A stretch of DNA of 64,000 bases, taken from Tomocerus qinae. Taxonomy: Eukaryota > Arthropoda > Collembola > Entomobryomorpha > Tomoceridae. Location of the stretch: assembly GCA_020055645.1 (NCBI GenBank), contig CM034549.1, positions 7,440,001-7,504,000 on the forward strand, in the 5' to 3' direction. Position 1 is the first letter of the stretch. Every line of letters begins with the position of its first letter. The notes beneath the pieces were generated by a model. It was not told the DNA's origin, ran no database searches, and worked only from the letters and a program-made list of their open reading frames with translations. This document shows, one piece after another, positions 1 to 11,700 of this stretch. The position numbers were made by a program, and so were the translations under genes.

Positions 1-350
1 AAATAGCTCTACAATATTTAGCTCCTAGAAATAATAATATAATGATCGGGAATCAAATGTTCGATCACAGAGAAGTGGGTTTTATTATTCAAAGGCACAT
101 CTCAAAGAAATTTGACTTTGTGTTACTAAATTCCTTTGTTTGCTATATATTTTGAAATGTCTGTTAATTACGTGGAAGTGTTAAAATTGTATTTAAATAA
201 AAATTGCCAACTATGACAAGAAAATCTATACAGGACACATCAATTTCCATTCCTAAACTGCTTTGTGTTGGCACCAGATGTTGATATTTAGTGCAGACTT
301 GCTAAACTGTTGTTTATTCAGAGGAGTTTACTCCGATGTATGCGTTTACA

Positions 351-420
351 CTTTCTGTCTGTCTGTCTGTCCGTCCGTCCGTCCGTCCGTCCGTCCGTCC
401 ATCCGTCCGTCCGGTCCGTC
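351..420. repeat. (TCTG)n/(TCCG)n microsatellite
   Basis: About 70 bp of TCTG units grade into TCCG units, with a few interruptions near the right end. It sits immediately inside the hairpin end of element A. The same microsatellite in the opposite direction occupies the equivalent position in element B (about 4400-4425). Confidence 0.95.
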
Positions 421-430
421 CTTATCCGCA

Positions 431-840
431 ATAACTTTCGAACGGTTTAAGTTGGACAATTCAAATTTTCAGGATACATCATTAAGGTAAAATGTAGGTC
501 TGAGTTTGTATATGAGCAGGATCGGTCACATCCCCTGATTGGGGGAAAGGGTTGAATATTTCAATTGGCGATAACTTTGGAACGGTTATACCTAAACTGC
601 TCAAATTTTCAGAGCACAATATTGAGGTAAAATGTAGGTCTGAGTTTGTATATGAGCAGGATCGGTCACATCCCCTGATTGGGGGAAAGGGTTTAAAATT
701 TCAATCGGCGATAACTTTGCAACGGTTATACCTAAACTAATCAAATTTTCAGAAAGCAATATTGAGGTGAAAAGTAAGACCTAGTTCGTATGTGAGCAAG
801 ATCGGTCACACCCCCTGACCGGGGGTGGGGTTTGAAATAA
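431..840. repeat. 140-bp tandem repeat, left array
   Basis: The motif AATGTAGGTCTGAG recurs at 491 and 631, and in decayed form at 771, an exact 140-bp period. A partial unit precedes it from about 431. Each unit contains GATAACTTTGGAACGG-like and GATCGGTCACA motifs. The same unit occurs again at 2393-2800, on the other side of the repeat ORF. Confidence 0.92.
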
Positions 841-841
841 A

Positions 842-1001
842 CACGCAAACATTACCAATGCATTTTACAAGTGTCTGACAGTATATTACTACTATAAAGC
901 TAAGCGGCATGTATGCCTGTATGCTAATTTCTGCGCTGTAAGCCACGCAGCAACAAACGCGCAAACATTACCAATGCATTTTACTAGTGTCTGACAGTAT
1001 A
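842..1001. repeat. Direct repeat of about 44 bp
   Basis: A roughly 44-bp block containing CATTACCAATGCATTTTAC occurs at 842-884 and again at 958-1001 with only a few differences. The spacer between the copies is unremarkable. Confidence 0.8.
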
Positions 1002-1077
1002 AAGTTGTAGTGTGTACTCTATTGACATCCGGCACATTCTGCGTGTAACTGGCAATATTGTTCGTTAGACGACATAT

Positions 1078-1155
1078 GACCAAACAGTATTTTTGATTAT
1101 ATATGACCAAACAGTATTTTTGATTATATATGACCAAACAGTATTTTTGATTATT
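1078..1155. repeat. 27-bp tandem repeat, three copies
   Basis: GACCAAACAGTATTTTTGAT starts at 1078, 1105 and 1132, an exact 27-bp period. Shorter relatives (ACCAAACAGTA) recur near 1386 and 1609, so the 1.1-1.65 kb stretch appears built from a diffuse AT-rich repeat. I see no gene between 890 and 1690. Confidence 0.85.
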
Positions 1156-1691
1156 TACAGTTGACCAATGTGAGTTGTAGATTGAAATACAACAAATTCA
1201 AAATTCTTGTACTGTTATATTTGCTCTGTCTGTACAGATGTTTAAATTGACAAACGACATATTCAAAATTGTTGATCTACTGTGTTTACTAAGTAATAGG
1301 TAAGGAGATTTTGACAAAATTTTTATTATTACAGTTTACGTACATTCAAAATTAACTTTCTGGTCCATAATAAGTAACGAAATATGACCAAACAGTATTT
1401 AAACTATTTTGACTGTTAACAGTTGAACGGTGCGAGTTGAACGTTGAAATATATCTCTGTTTGTACATCTGTTTACATTGACATACAACAAATTAAAAAT
1501 TAACGACCTACTGCACCTACTATTTAATAGGTAACGAAATACAGATGATTTTCATAATTTACGTAAATTCAAAATTAAATTTCTGTTCCATAATATGAAC
1601 GACATATTACCAAACAGTATAAAATCAATTGTATAATCTTTCCAGACAGTTTACATTTTACAGCCACCAGTACTGTTAAAATTTACGTAAA

Positions 1692-2399
1692 TTGAAAATG
1701 CCAAGACTTAGAAAGAAAAGTGTCGAACAAAAAATGCAAGAAATGCGAATGAGGGCAGAAAGTAAGAGGAGCGATCCAAATACAAGAGAAAAAATTCAAA
1801 ATTCAAACACACAATCTCATCAAAAAGCCAGACAAGACCCCTATCATCGTCAATCGGAACAAATTTTAAATACTGACGCCCACAGGAAAGCAAGAAAAAA
1901 CCCCCATTTTCGCCAATCTGAACAAGTTGCTAATACTAAGACCCACAGGGAAGCAAGGAAAGACCCCGGTCGTCGCATATCTGAACAAATTGCTAATACT
2001 AAGGCCCACAAGGAAGCAAGGAAAGACCCCGGTCGTCGCATATCTGAACAAATTGCTAATACTAAGGCCCACAGGGAAGCAAGAAAAAACCCCCATTTTC
2101 GCCAATCTGAACAAGTTGCTAATGCTAAGGCCCACAGGGAAGCAAGGAAAGACCCCGGTCGTCGCATATCTGAACAAATTGCTAATACTAAGGCCCACAA
2201 GGAAGCAAGGAAAGACCCCGGTCGTCGCATATCTGAACAAATTGCTAATACTAAGGCCCACAGGGAAGCAAGGGAAGACCCCGGTCGTCGCCAATCTGAA
2301 CAAGTTGCTAATACTAAGGCCCACAGGGAAGCAAGGGAAGACCCCTGTTGTCGCCAATCTGAACAAATTGCAAATATTGAAGCCCACAGGAAAATGTAG
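1692..2399 (+). CDS. Protein of 21-residue charged repeats (element-borne ORF)
   Basis: An ORF of 235 residues: a basic head (MPRLRKKS with a second Met at codon 3) followed by about nine repeats of 21 residues built on ANTKAHREARKDPGRRISEQ. Units alternate between NPHFRQSEQV and DPGRRISEQI endings. A three-unit block (189 bp) is itself duplicated, with the tract CCCCCATTTTCGCC at 1901 and again at 2090. The composition is Arg, Lys, Glu and Gln rich and probably helical. The pattern recalls basic repeats found N-terminal in some arthropod Helitron proteins, and more loosely the 23-residue STPR DNA-binding repeat, but the period differs. The stop codon is supplied by the first 140-bp satellite unit, so the reading frame simply runs into the array. 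It may be a fragment of a longer element protein or a chance open frame kept by repeat expansion. I do not assign a function. Confidence 0.45.
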   Translation: MKMPRLRKKSVEQKMQEMRMRAESKRSDPNTREKIQNSNTQSHQKARQDPYHRQSEQILNTDAHRKARKNPHFRQSEQVANTKTHREARKDPGRRISEQIANTKAHKEARKDPGRRISEQIANTKAHREARKNPHFRQSEQVANAKAHREARKDPGRRISEQIANTKAHKEARKDPGRRISEQIANTKAHREAREDPGRRQSEQVANTKAHREAREDPCCRQSEQIANIEAHRKM

Positions 2400-2800
2400 G
2401 TCTGAGTTTGTATATGAGCAGGATCGGTCACATCCCCTGATTGGGGGAAAGGGTTGAATATTTCAATTGGCGATAACTTTGGAACGGTTATACCTAAACT
2501 ACTCAAATTTTCAGAGCACAATATTGAGGTAAAATGTAGGTCTGAGTTTGTATATGAGCAGGATCGGTCACATCCCCTGATTGGGGGAAAGGGTTGAAAA
2601 TTTTAATTGGCGATAACTTTGAAACGGTTATAGCTAAACCACTCAAATTTTCAGAGCACAATATTGAGGTAATATGTAGGTCTGAGTTTGTATATGAGCA
2701 GGATCGGTCACATCCCCTGATTGGGGGAAAGGGTTGAAAATTTCAATTGGCAATAACTTTGGAACGGTTATACCTAAACTACTCAAATAAATTTCAATTG
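2393..2800. repeat. 140-bp tandem repeat, right array
   Basis: ATGTAGGTCTGAG recurs at 2393, 2533 and 2673, again with an exact 140-bp period and the same unit as at 491-840. The last unit is truncated before the AAACTCCTCTG end of element A. Confidence 0.93.
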
Positions 2801-2834
2801 GTGATACTTTGGAACGCGAAACTCCTCTGCTGTT

Positions 2835-3405
2835 ATACCCCGTTTTGCAACGGTTTATTTTATACATACAACTGCCATATCTTAAGTGAATTACTTTTAC
2901 ATAATTTATTGCTTTATTTATGAGGATTTTATTTCATGGCACATTTAGAGTTGTAGTTGGAAAAGGAATACAAACACATTTAAACTAGTAATGCCTTTAT
3001 ATTATTACGCTTTATGTAAGGTAACACCATAGTTTTGAGTGGGAAATGGAAAAATTGGGAAATTGGGACGCCAAAAGTGAGATAGGGATAACTTGCAAAT
3101 TATGGCCTTACGAATTTACGTTATTTGAGTAATAAAAATATGCCTTTCCTTTTATTTTTGAAGAGATACATAAATTATAGATTCATAAGGAAATTGATGA
3201 CCCTTTTCCAATAATATGACTGTTTGAAACTTGATCTGTAGTCTGTAAGTGCTAAGCCATGTCGTTGCAACCGATGCTTTAAAAATTGGCACCTAAAATT
3301 GTCATCTTCTATTGCGATTAAATAGTAGACCAGATGATGTAAACATTCTTTTGCAAATAGAAACCTATTTATCATAACAGGTATTTGTAATGACTTTACC
3401 GGTTT
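2835..3405. other. Spacer with no recognisable gene
   Basis: AT-rich sequence between elements A and B. Only short, unconvincing open frames occur. I see no repeat or RNA gene here. Confidence 0.6.
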
Positions 3406-3407
3406 AT

Positions 3408-4465
3408 TTTAAAAACCTACGGCAAGCCGTAACAGAAGCTCGCCTGAGTGAAGGGGACCGTGTACACATTTTTTGGTGGAACAATAATAGAAATACATTT
3501 ATTTTGATTAGTAAATTGTTATTCAAATTAGTTCAATATTAATCTATTTTGATTTAAACAGACTAATATTGATTATTAAAATCAACAGAAAATCAAAATA
3601 GATTAATGTTAACTATTAAAATCAACAGAAAATCAAAATAAATTAATGTTGACTATTAAAATCAACAGAAAATCAAAATAGATTAATATTGACTATGAAA
3701 TTCAACAGAAAATCAAAATAGATTAATATTGACTATTAAAATCAGCATAAAATCAAAATAGATTAATATTGACTATTAAAATCAATATAAAATCAAAATA
3801 GATTAATATTGACTATTAAAATCAACAGAAAATCAACATAGATTAACATTGACTGTGAAAATCAACAGAAAATCAAAATAGATTGATATTGACTATTAAA
3901 ATAAACAAAAAATCAAAATTGACTAATAATGAGTATCAAAATAAACAAAAAATCAAAGTTGATTAATATTGAGTATCAAAATCAAAAAAAAATCAAAATC
4001 GGTTAATATTGACTCATAATGAAAAGCAATTCGAAAAATATAAATTTGACTATCAATTTGCATATAAATGCGAAATAGATTTATTTCCGTCATATAATAA
4101 GTATTTTCCGGTTTTTTTTACTTTGTTATAAAATCTTAAATTTGGTCGAAGCGGCATTTAATATTTTGTACTATCAAGCTAACAATCCATTGGAAGCACA
4201 TTTGAACTTTTAATGTCCATTTAATGCCACATTTTCATTTTGACTATCAAAATGAAGACAAAGTAAGCGCGCGGCATCTCAGCAACCTTTGGACCAATGT
4301 GGCCCATTTTCAATAGGCTTTTTCACAGGTCCATAAGCAATGTTTTTGCTAAGTTTAGTTGAAATCCATCAATGTCTTCAAAAGTTATCGTGTACACGGA
4401 CGGACGGACGGACGGACGGACAGACTGTGCGATTCTATAAGCTCGCTTTCTCAGGCGAGCTAAAA
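3408..4465 (+). mobile_element. Helentron-like element B with internal 40-bp minisatellite
   Basis: The left part carries GCTCGCCTGAG (3438-3448). The right part carries its perfect inverse CTCAGGCGAGC (4450-4460), which forms one arm of an AGCTCGC...GCGAGCT hairpin (4440-4461). A (CGGA)n tract lies just before the hairpin and a 40-bp minisatellite fills the left half. This is the subterminal-repeat plus 3' hairpin layout of Helentron/HINE elements. A second copy of the same family begins at 63096 with a nearly identical first 40 bp (ACCTAC, GCAAGCCGTAACAGAAGC). There is no coding capacity, so it is non-autonomous. Confidence 0.6.
3561..4010. repeat. 40-bp minisatellite, about 11 copies
   Basis: Units of the form GATTAATATTGACTATTAAA followed by ATCAACAGAAAATCAAAATA repeat at exactly 40-bp steps (3561, 3601, 3641 and so on to about 4000), decaying to the right. 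It is a low-complexity A/T repeat with no coding potential. The related array at 63.2-63.56 kb has less regular unit lengths. Confidence 0.95.
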
Positions 4466-5147
4466 ATTATATAAAAAAGTTACGAATGAATACGTCCAGA
4501 ATTCGAAAATATTGTATTAATTTATTTATCTGTTTTATGAAATAATGCCATGAGCCATAGTAGCTATAAATTGAAATTATAAACACTGATTTGATATTAC
4601 TCTGCCGTATAATATTGATTGACTTTAGTTTCCGTATTTAATTTACATAGTAGCCACAACTTTTCTATGTACTGGATTCTTGAGTAATAATATGAGGCAT
4701 GAAAGGGTAAACACACTGTAAATGTAAGAAATGAAAATTATCTGCAAGTTTGGCTTTTAGTGCTAAAATACCTTTACTGTGTTTTAAAATATTTCTACAC
4801 ACATAAGAATCTGAGTCTCACTGAGTTATAAAGCATTAAAACATTTAAACCTTTAGTCAGATTAACGATATGTTATTATTATCTTAAAGAGGATAGAGGC
4901 CTTTTCCATTCTTAAGGGACGATATGAAAAATTTATTTTTGAAAGGTTTCTTGGATACTTTAATAACTCACATGGCTATGTTATAATTCAAATGTAGTCA
5001 CCAAGCTAATGTTCCTTAAAAATAAGACTAAAAAGAAAATAAAGTACAAGCTCGTCTAAAACGCTTATAAATATTTTTCGCTAATTTCTACTTAATAATG
5101 AGAATAATGAACAATAAACCGGAAGCCAATTTTTCGAATCTAACACT
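4466..5147. other. Spacer with no recognisable gene
   Basis: About 680 bp of AT-rich sequence. I see no gene, RNA or obvious repeat. Confidence 0.6.
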
Positions 5148-5370
5148 ATGCAAATCGGTTAAGAAAAACCGAATAAAAAAATTTTGAAAATAAAAAGCTA
5201 AACATTTTCAAAATTCTGCCCGCTTTCCAACTCTTCGAATTCCTTAGGTCACCAAGAATATTAATTTGGAATATTATTTCCAGAATCACTATTAGAATCG
5301 CATTAGTGATTTTTCCACCATTTTCATCAAAATCGGATGTGGTCGATTTTTTAACTTTTTTGTGGATTAC
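5148..5370 (+). repeat. Partial copy of the dispersed TGCAAATCGGTT repeat
   Basis: This stretch starts with TGCAAATCGGTTAAGAAAAA and aligns over about 220 bp with the element at 30093-30402, sharing GGAATATTATTTCCAGAATC and TGATTTTTCCACCA in the same order. The right terminal repeat seen in the other copy is missing here, so it is a truncated, older copy. Confidence 0.75.
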
Positions 5371-5549
5371 TCCAATTTTGACATATACATTTAGTAAAGA
5401 CACTATATACTACTATATATTATGTCCTAGTACAACTGGCCGGCTATTATCCGTCCGTGGACAAATAATTATAAATCATGTTTTGCATACACATATTATT
5501 GTACATATGCACCATACAACTTACATGTGCATGTGTTGACAAAAAGTGA

Positions 5550-5625
5550 TTTCTAAAAATAATTTGTTGACAAAATGGTGTTGACAAAAAGGTGTTGACA
5601 AAAAGGGGTAGGCAAAAAAGGGTAG
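5550..5625. repeat. GTTGACAAAAAGGT short tandem repeat
   Basis: Four or five imperfect copies of a 14-15-bp unit (TTGACAAAAAGGTG) run in tandem and end in a GGGTAGG tract. Confidence 0.8.
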
Positions 5626-5720
5626 GGTATTTTAAATGTATACATCTTATTCATTGACATTGGTCAATAACGCGTAATAACACAATAACAATATATGAAA
5701 TATTCAATCCATTTAATTAA

Positions 5721-8700
5721 CTACGCATAATCGCCTAAGTCATCATCGTCCCCTGCGAGATCCTCTTCGCTGATTGTGGTAGCCCCACCTCCACCGTACT
5801 TCTTTAACAACACAAAGTAGCAGCTTTCTTCCTTCTCACCTTTCTCATTCTCAGCTAGAGACTCCCAAATGTAATGACTCACCATATATTGGATTGTTCC
5901 CAAATTGATGACGTACATTGCCAGCATCATCATTCGAAAATTTCGGCCCTATATTCACAAGATTCAAAACGGTATGAAATATCTACAATAAATCAAGCAG
6001 TGGACCATTTATTAACGGTGTCTATGAAAATAGAAAGTTACAGGAGCATCCCGATTGAAGAGACGAACAACCGGGGGCGGTAAATAACTCCGTGGAGGTT
6101 GAAAGTCCATTTTCTTGTCAGTGCTTTTCATGTGGATGTCCATCAAAATAAACCACACAGTGACAAATACAGTCCACACCACAATAGTGTATACAACATT
6201 GCATGTCATTCCGCTTTGTTTCACAAATGCCATCGCAAACATCGAAGCGACTAAAATTTAAATTCATGATACAATATTCATGATTTCGTTGGTTTACAAG
6301 CCAATAATATAAATCAGGCACGTATCCAGGAATTTGAACAAGGAGGGTATATAGCACAATATATAGGGAAAAATACTTTTTTCCAATTTTTAACCCGTTC
6401 TTTTTAATTTTTAACCTTTTTTGACAAAAAAATCTTTTTTTCGAGATTGAGAGAAGCCCTTTCAAATTCAGGCATGATAGAGATCTCTTACATACCGGCA
6501 CAAAAGATATTGAAATTGCCAACTAGCCAGTGGAAAAATATTTGATGGATTCTTTTGACGGGATCAGCTCGACGGAAAAATCCGGTAAATATCTCGACGT
6601 AGAATACGCAAATAGAGCAGTAGCCCAATATTTTGTGAACGAGGAGATTAGTGCTGACGGCGATTTCCTGTCTCTCGCCCCGATATAGAGACAAAATGGC
6701 CCACATGCTGAATCCACACGCAATGATCAGAAGAACGACGTGCCACATGAACCACCAGTACTCTTGGAAACAGAATACGGTGATGAACGTCTCCTTGTAA
6801 TACCGAGCGACGAAACACGCCAAGGGAGCTAGAAACATGTAGGCCAAGGCCATGTGACTCGCGTGAATCAATCGTCCATGTAACTGCCGAATACATTCAA
6901 GAATAATTCAATAATGAACCCTGAACTGTTGAAGTTTGAGATATTTTAAGATGATAGTGTCGATACCCGAGCAGGGTCCGCAGTTCGTTGCTCGAGTGGT
7001 TCGGGAGAAGCCACTGCTGGACAAGGGCACTGGACCCCATCAGTTTGTGCTATGAATTCTGTCGCCCTGGGCGTTCCTGTCTTCAAGCTTCGATCAAGAA
7101 GAGGTCTCAGATTTTTTTCAGCGACTGGGTCCGGGTTAAGTAACCTAGGAGCTCTGCACACGGGGAACTCTGTACCTATGTATTGTCCAAAGTATTCTAA
7201 AGAATAATCACCGAATGTGGTCACACCTCCCGAGGCTTTACCGGCCTCACTTAGCACTGAAATGAACATAGTCAAAAAAAACTATGAGATTTTAAATTGA
7301 TTAAGTTGTGTTGAGACCAAACAATTTTTTTTCAAATGGCCTATAGCTCCTATGATCTATAACTACTATTAATACTTAGAACTATGATCATTCGTTTATA
7401 TTATACGCTACATTCAGCGTCCAATCTTGCCATATGATGATACTGACGGGGAACCTTGACCGCTCCAATGACATTTCCGCTGCTGTCCAGTTTGTTGGCT
7501 GGAATGACTCCCTTTGTAAATGGCGCATTAGCAGTTTTGGGAGCGTCGAACAAAGGGACGTGACAATCAATCTCATTTGTTTGCTTGTCGCGCTTTTTCC
7601 AGTAGTCGATGTTGACATAGTCAGCTGCTCCAAGTGAGTCTTTTCCTTTTGGGTACAGAATATTGTAGATGGCTGGCCATGCATAATATCTGCAGTCGCC
7701 GTGTTCCGTAGCTGCAGTTGCTTCAGTTGTTGTGCCGCAGAACATGTCCCATTCTTCATATAGGTCTTCAAAGATCATTGTGCTGTATGGAAAAAATTAA
7801 ACTATTTGATTAGTTGTTTATCCGAACATTTATCATCTAAAACTGTATTCGGTGCTAGATACTAGTTTTTCTGTTTCGCGATCTCCATACTCCCTCTACT
7901 CCCTACTATATCGCCTTTATTGTACGGATTAAGTTTCACTATTCAAACTTGAAAGAAAAATGAGAATTGAAGAAACGTACTAAATATGTATTTCTGTGAC
8001 AAAATTGCACGTGTCCTGATTAAAACTCCAAGTAGCATGAACTTCTCTGACGCCCTCCTTCACTCTCATTTTATTCGTTTTTCTTTCTTCGTCCTGTTGA
8101 AATAAAATGATAAACCTTTTCTGGATATATATTTTGGATACTTTAAATAGAATTTTTAGTTACTTCATTTTTGAAAACGCCTTTTTTTAAGTAATCATCT
8201 GATGGTTTTTTGTAAAATCCCGGATCCGCGTCGTAAATAAACATTCCAGGGTGCTGTTCCAATAAGAAAACATTCATTGACTATTTCTATACTAGCTCAG
8301 TATAATATAATCGTTATAAATATTAATTTACGGAGGTGGCCCTTGGTGGGGTGTAGGTAGGTATGTAGGTAGGAGTTTATTGATTGTTTCGGCACACAAC
8401 ACACAATCATATCATATTATTATATTATTATGTTAGAACAGATTGTATTTTAATTATAATTAATACTTAAATTAGTCTTAATAGTTTAGAATAAAATTCC
8501 TTGTTTTAATAGCTATTTTAAAAAATGTATACACACGTGCGGCGTTTGAAATTGTTATATTTTTAAATATGGTTAAAAAGTTTTCCCTTGAAACGTTGCT
8601 GGCTTCTACAGGGTATTTCCTTCTAGCGTTCGAGTAGTGGGGGCATTCAAAGATTACATGATAAACATCTTCTCTTTTATCCATATTACATATATCACAA

Positions 8701-11700
8701 TTTTTGTATCCCCCCACGCGTGAATAATTGAACCAGTAAGATTTCCTATCTATCGTTATGTAATTACAATTCATTCTAAGTTGGGCTATAAGTCTTTTTA
8801 TACGCCATGACATATTTGAATTTAGGTAAGGCTCGTTGCCTATTTTTTCCTTAACTATATTATACATACATTTTGGATGGTCCTTCATTAGAGCTATATT
8901 TTCAACATTTAGTCTTAATTTGTCACTTCTTAAATTACATTTTACGGAGTTGATATTTAGAAATCTATCGTTTAGTAGATGACCAAGGTTCCTAGATGCC
9001 AGAAAGTTGTGCACATTATAATACCATGACCTATTATCACATTTATCTTCCTCATAAGTTGCAAAGCAGTCTTTGACAAGTGTACCAGGTGACTTTTTCT
9101 TAATTCGCAATATAAATCTAGTCAAAAGGTTAAGAAGGAAGGAAGAGATAGGAGTCATGCCAGTTTCCAGTGCTATTTTCCATCTTGGTGTCTCTTTCGG
9201 CAGGAAAAGGATTTGTCTTATGAAGCGGTATTGAAGTGCAACAAACTCTTCTACATATTTGATGCCCCAAACTGAGACTGCATAAAATAGTACGGACCGA
9301 ACAAGAGAGTTGAATAGTTTTTCCTGCACTTTGAATGTCTTCGCTTTGCTTTTAATAATAAGAGTAATCAACCGTTTAGATGCTAGAGTTGCATTGGAGA
9401 TAAAATGATTCTTTGCTTTTTCGAAGCTTCCAGACGAGTGAAAGGGAACCCCTAGATACGTATATTGTTTTACTATTTCTATATTTTCATTCTCCCATGT
9501 AAATATATGGTTAAGTTTATTTGTGCTTCTTCTGAATATCACGATTTTGGTCTTCCCGAGGTTAATCTGTAGGCGATTTTCTTTAAAGTATGATTTTAGG
9601 CATTCGATTTTTTTGCGCAAGTCACTTGGATGTTTTGCCACGCACACAATATCATCCGCAAAGAGCAGCATGTGTACTTTCCAGTTAGCAATACGTACAC
9701 TTGAGGTCAACGTTTCATTAACAGCGTCCACAATGTCGTTAATAAATAAGGAAAATAATTTTGGCGAGAGTATTTCGCCTTGTAAAACTGAATTAAATAT
9801 TTCTATTTGTTCACTTTGTCCGTCTGAGGTTCTTACAGTCGCTTTTGCGTGTGAATATAATATTTGAAGCGTTGTTAAAAATTTTGAGCTAATTCCAGCT
9901 TTATAAAGTTTTTCCCACAGTAGTTTTTGGCACGTTCCGTCGAAAGCCTGCGAGACGTCTATAAATAAGGCAAAGAGCTTCCCTCCAGGTTTATTTATCG
10001 TTCTCTGTATTAAGGTATTTAAGATAAACACTTGTTCTTCGCACCCTGTGTTTTTTTTGAAGCCTGCTTGGAAGTCAGTAATTTTTTTGTTTTTGTCGCA
10101 CCAGATTGTTAACCGTCGCGACATAATTGTGGTGAACAATTTAGTAATGGTGTTGATCAGTGAGATTGGTCTGTAGTTAGAAGTTTCATTAGGGTTTCCC
10201 TTCTTAAAAATGGGTACGATAGCAATTTCACCCCAGTTTGCTGGCATTGTGTCAGGGTTAGAGAGCACTTTGTTGAAACATTTGATAATATCAGCCTTGC
10301 TTTCCCTCGGTAAAGATTTCCAGACTTCGTTTGGTATGCCGTCAGGACCACTAGCTTTGTTGTTGGCAATTTTTTTCAGTGCAAGATTAAATTCCATCAT
10401 ATTGATCTCAGAGTCAAAGATATCTTCTGATCTTTCTGGGAAATATATTATTTCGTTTGGTTGGTTGGTGTATTTTTGAAACACAGCTTTAAAATGTTCA
10501 TGCCATTGTTGTAGTGTGATGTCACCATAAATTTGACACCTGTCTCCACTTCTGAACACACCTAGAGCTTCCCAAAATTCCTTAGAGTTCCTTGCCGAGA
10601 TAATTTGTTGGTGTATTTTATCGAAGTAAGCTGCCTTCTTTTGCATAACTAAGTCTGCGTGCGTCTTTTTCTTCGCTAGGTAAATATTTTTGCAGTTGCT
10701 AAAATGGTAATAATCTTGAGATGGGTTGGCTTTTCGAAATGCTTTTAACGCTAGTGAAAGTTGTTTCTTGGATCTATGGAATTCTTCGTCCGACCATGCT
10801 GGTGATAATGTCTTTTTGCCCATTCCATAGTTAACACTTGTTTTTAGTCCACATTCATTAGCTGCTCTGTAGATTGAGTTGACTAGCGTATCCAGGTTTG
10901 GATCCTGTCTTTCTAGTTCACCTTGGATTCTCTTTAGTTGCTTTTGGAATTCTTTTGCTTTGGATTCATCCCAATATATTTTCTTTCTGCGTTTGATTTT
11001 TGTTCTGCAACTGGTCTTTTGATTTACTTTAAGCTGGAGTAGCACTGGAAAATGGCACGAGAGACTTTGATCTAGAATTTCAAATTTATATACATCTTTT
11101 AGCACATTTGGAGTAACTAAGGATAAGTCTACTGTACTGGCCCCGTTTTCGTTGACAAATGTAAAATTTCCGTCTAAATCTCCTGGTACACTGCCATTAC
11201 AGATGGACCAATTTTTTAGGTTATATTCTAGAAGTTTTTTACCTCTTTGATTCATAGTGATATCTTTATTATTATCATGCAAGTCAGATTTTCTCCCCAC
11301 TCGGGCATTCAGATCACCTATACAAATAGAATTAGTGTATTCATTATTTTCAAGAACAGTTAATACTTGGTCAAAATGTTCTTCTCCTTCCACTGACGGA
11401 GCACAATAGCAAAAGTTAAGTTTTAAATTATTATCCATACCAAATTGTTTATCTATCGTCAAACTTATAATATACTGTTCTAAATTCTTAATATTTACGT
11501 ATTTAATCATATCTAACTTAATACCTAAAAGGAACCCATTCTTATTTCTTCCTGAACGAAAATTATACCCCGCTCCGACTACAATTAATTTATAAAAGGA
11601 TTTTAACTTAGCAATTTGTTGTGGACTTTTAATTACTGATTCGTTTAAGCACCATGTTTCGGCTAGGCAAAAAATATTAGGGCATTGCTTTAAAATAAAA

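Larger units (their letters stand above)
319..2829 (-). mobile_element. Helentron-like element A (probable)
   Basis: Read on the minus strand, an 11-bp motif CAGAGGAGTTT near one end (2819-2829) is matched by its perfect inverse AAACTCCTCTG at the other (319-329). The latter overlaps a short hairpin, GGAGT-TT-ACTCC on the plus strand (323-334). A (CGGA)n microsatellite lies just inside that hairpin. Subterminal inverted repeats, a 3' hairpin and internal satellite arrays are the known architecture of Helentrons and their non-autonomous HINE/DINE-1 relatives. Element B at 3.4-4.5 kb has the same layout with different sequence. No Rep or helicase domain was found, so autonomy is not supported. 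The exact ends are uncertain because no target duplication is expected for this class. Confidence 0.5.

Noticed and set aside
1850-2521. Minus- and other-frame open frames over the 21-residue repeats
   Set aside because: The repeats are 63 bp, a multiple of three, so any frame without a stop in one unit stays open. The plus frame with the basic head is the best candidate.
3561-4010. Possible CRISPR array
   Set aside because: Units are directly abutting 40-bp repeats with no unique spacers, in a eukaryotic context; it is a minisatellite.
5146-5403. Short open frame similar to one at 30051-30335
   Set aside because: The similarity is due to shared MITE DNA; no start, splice or domain support.
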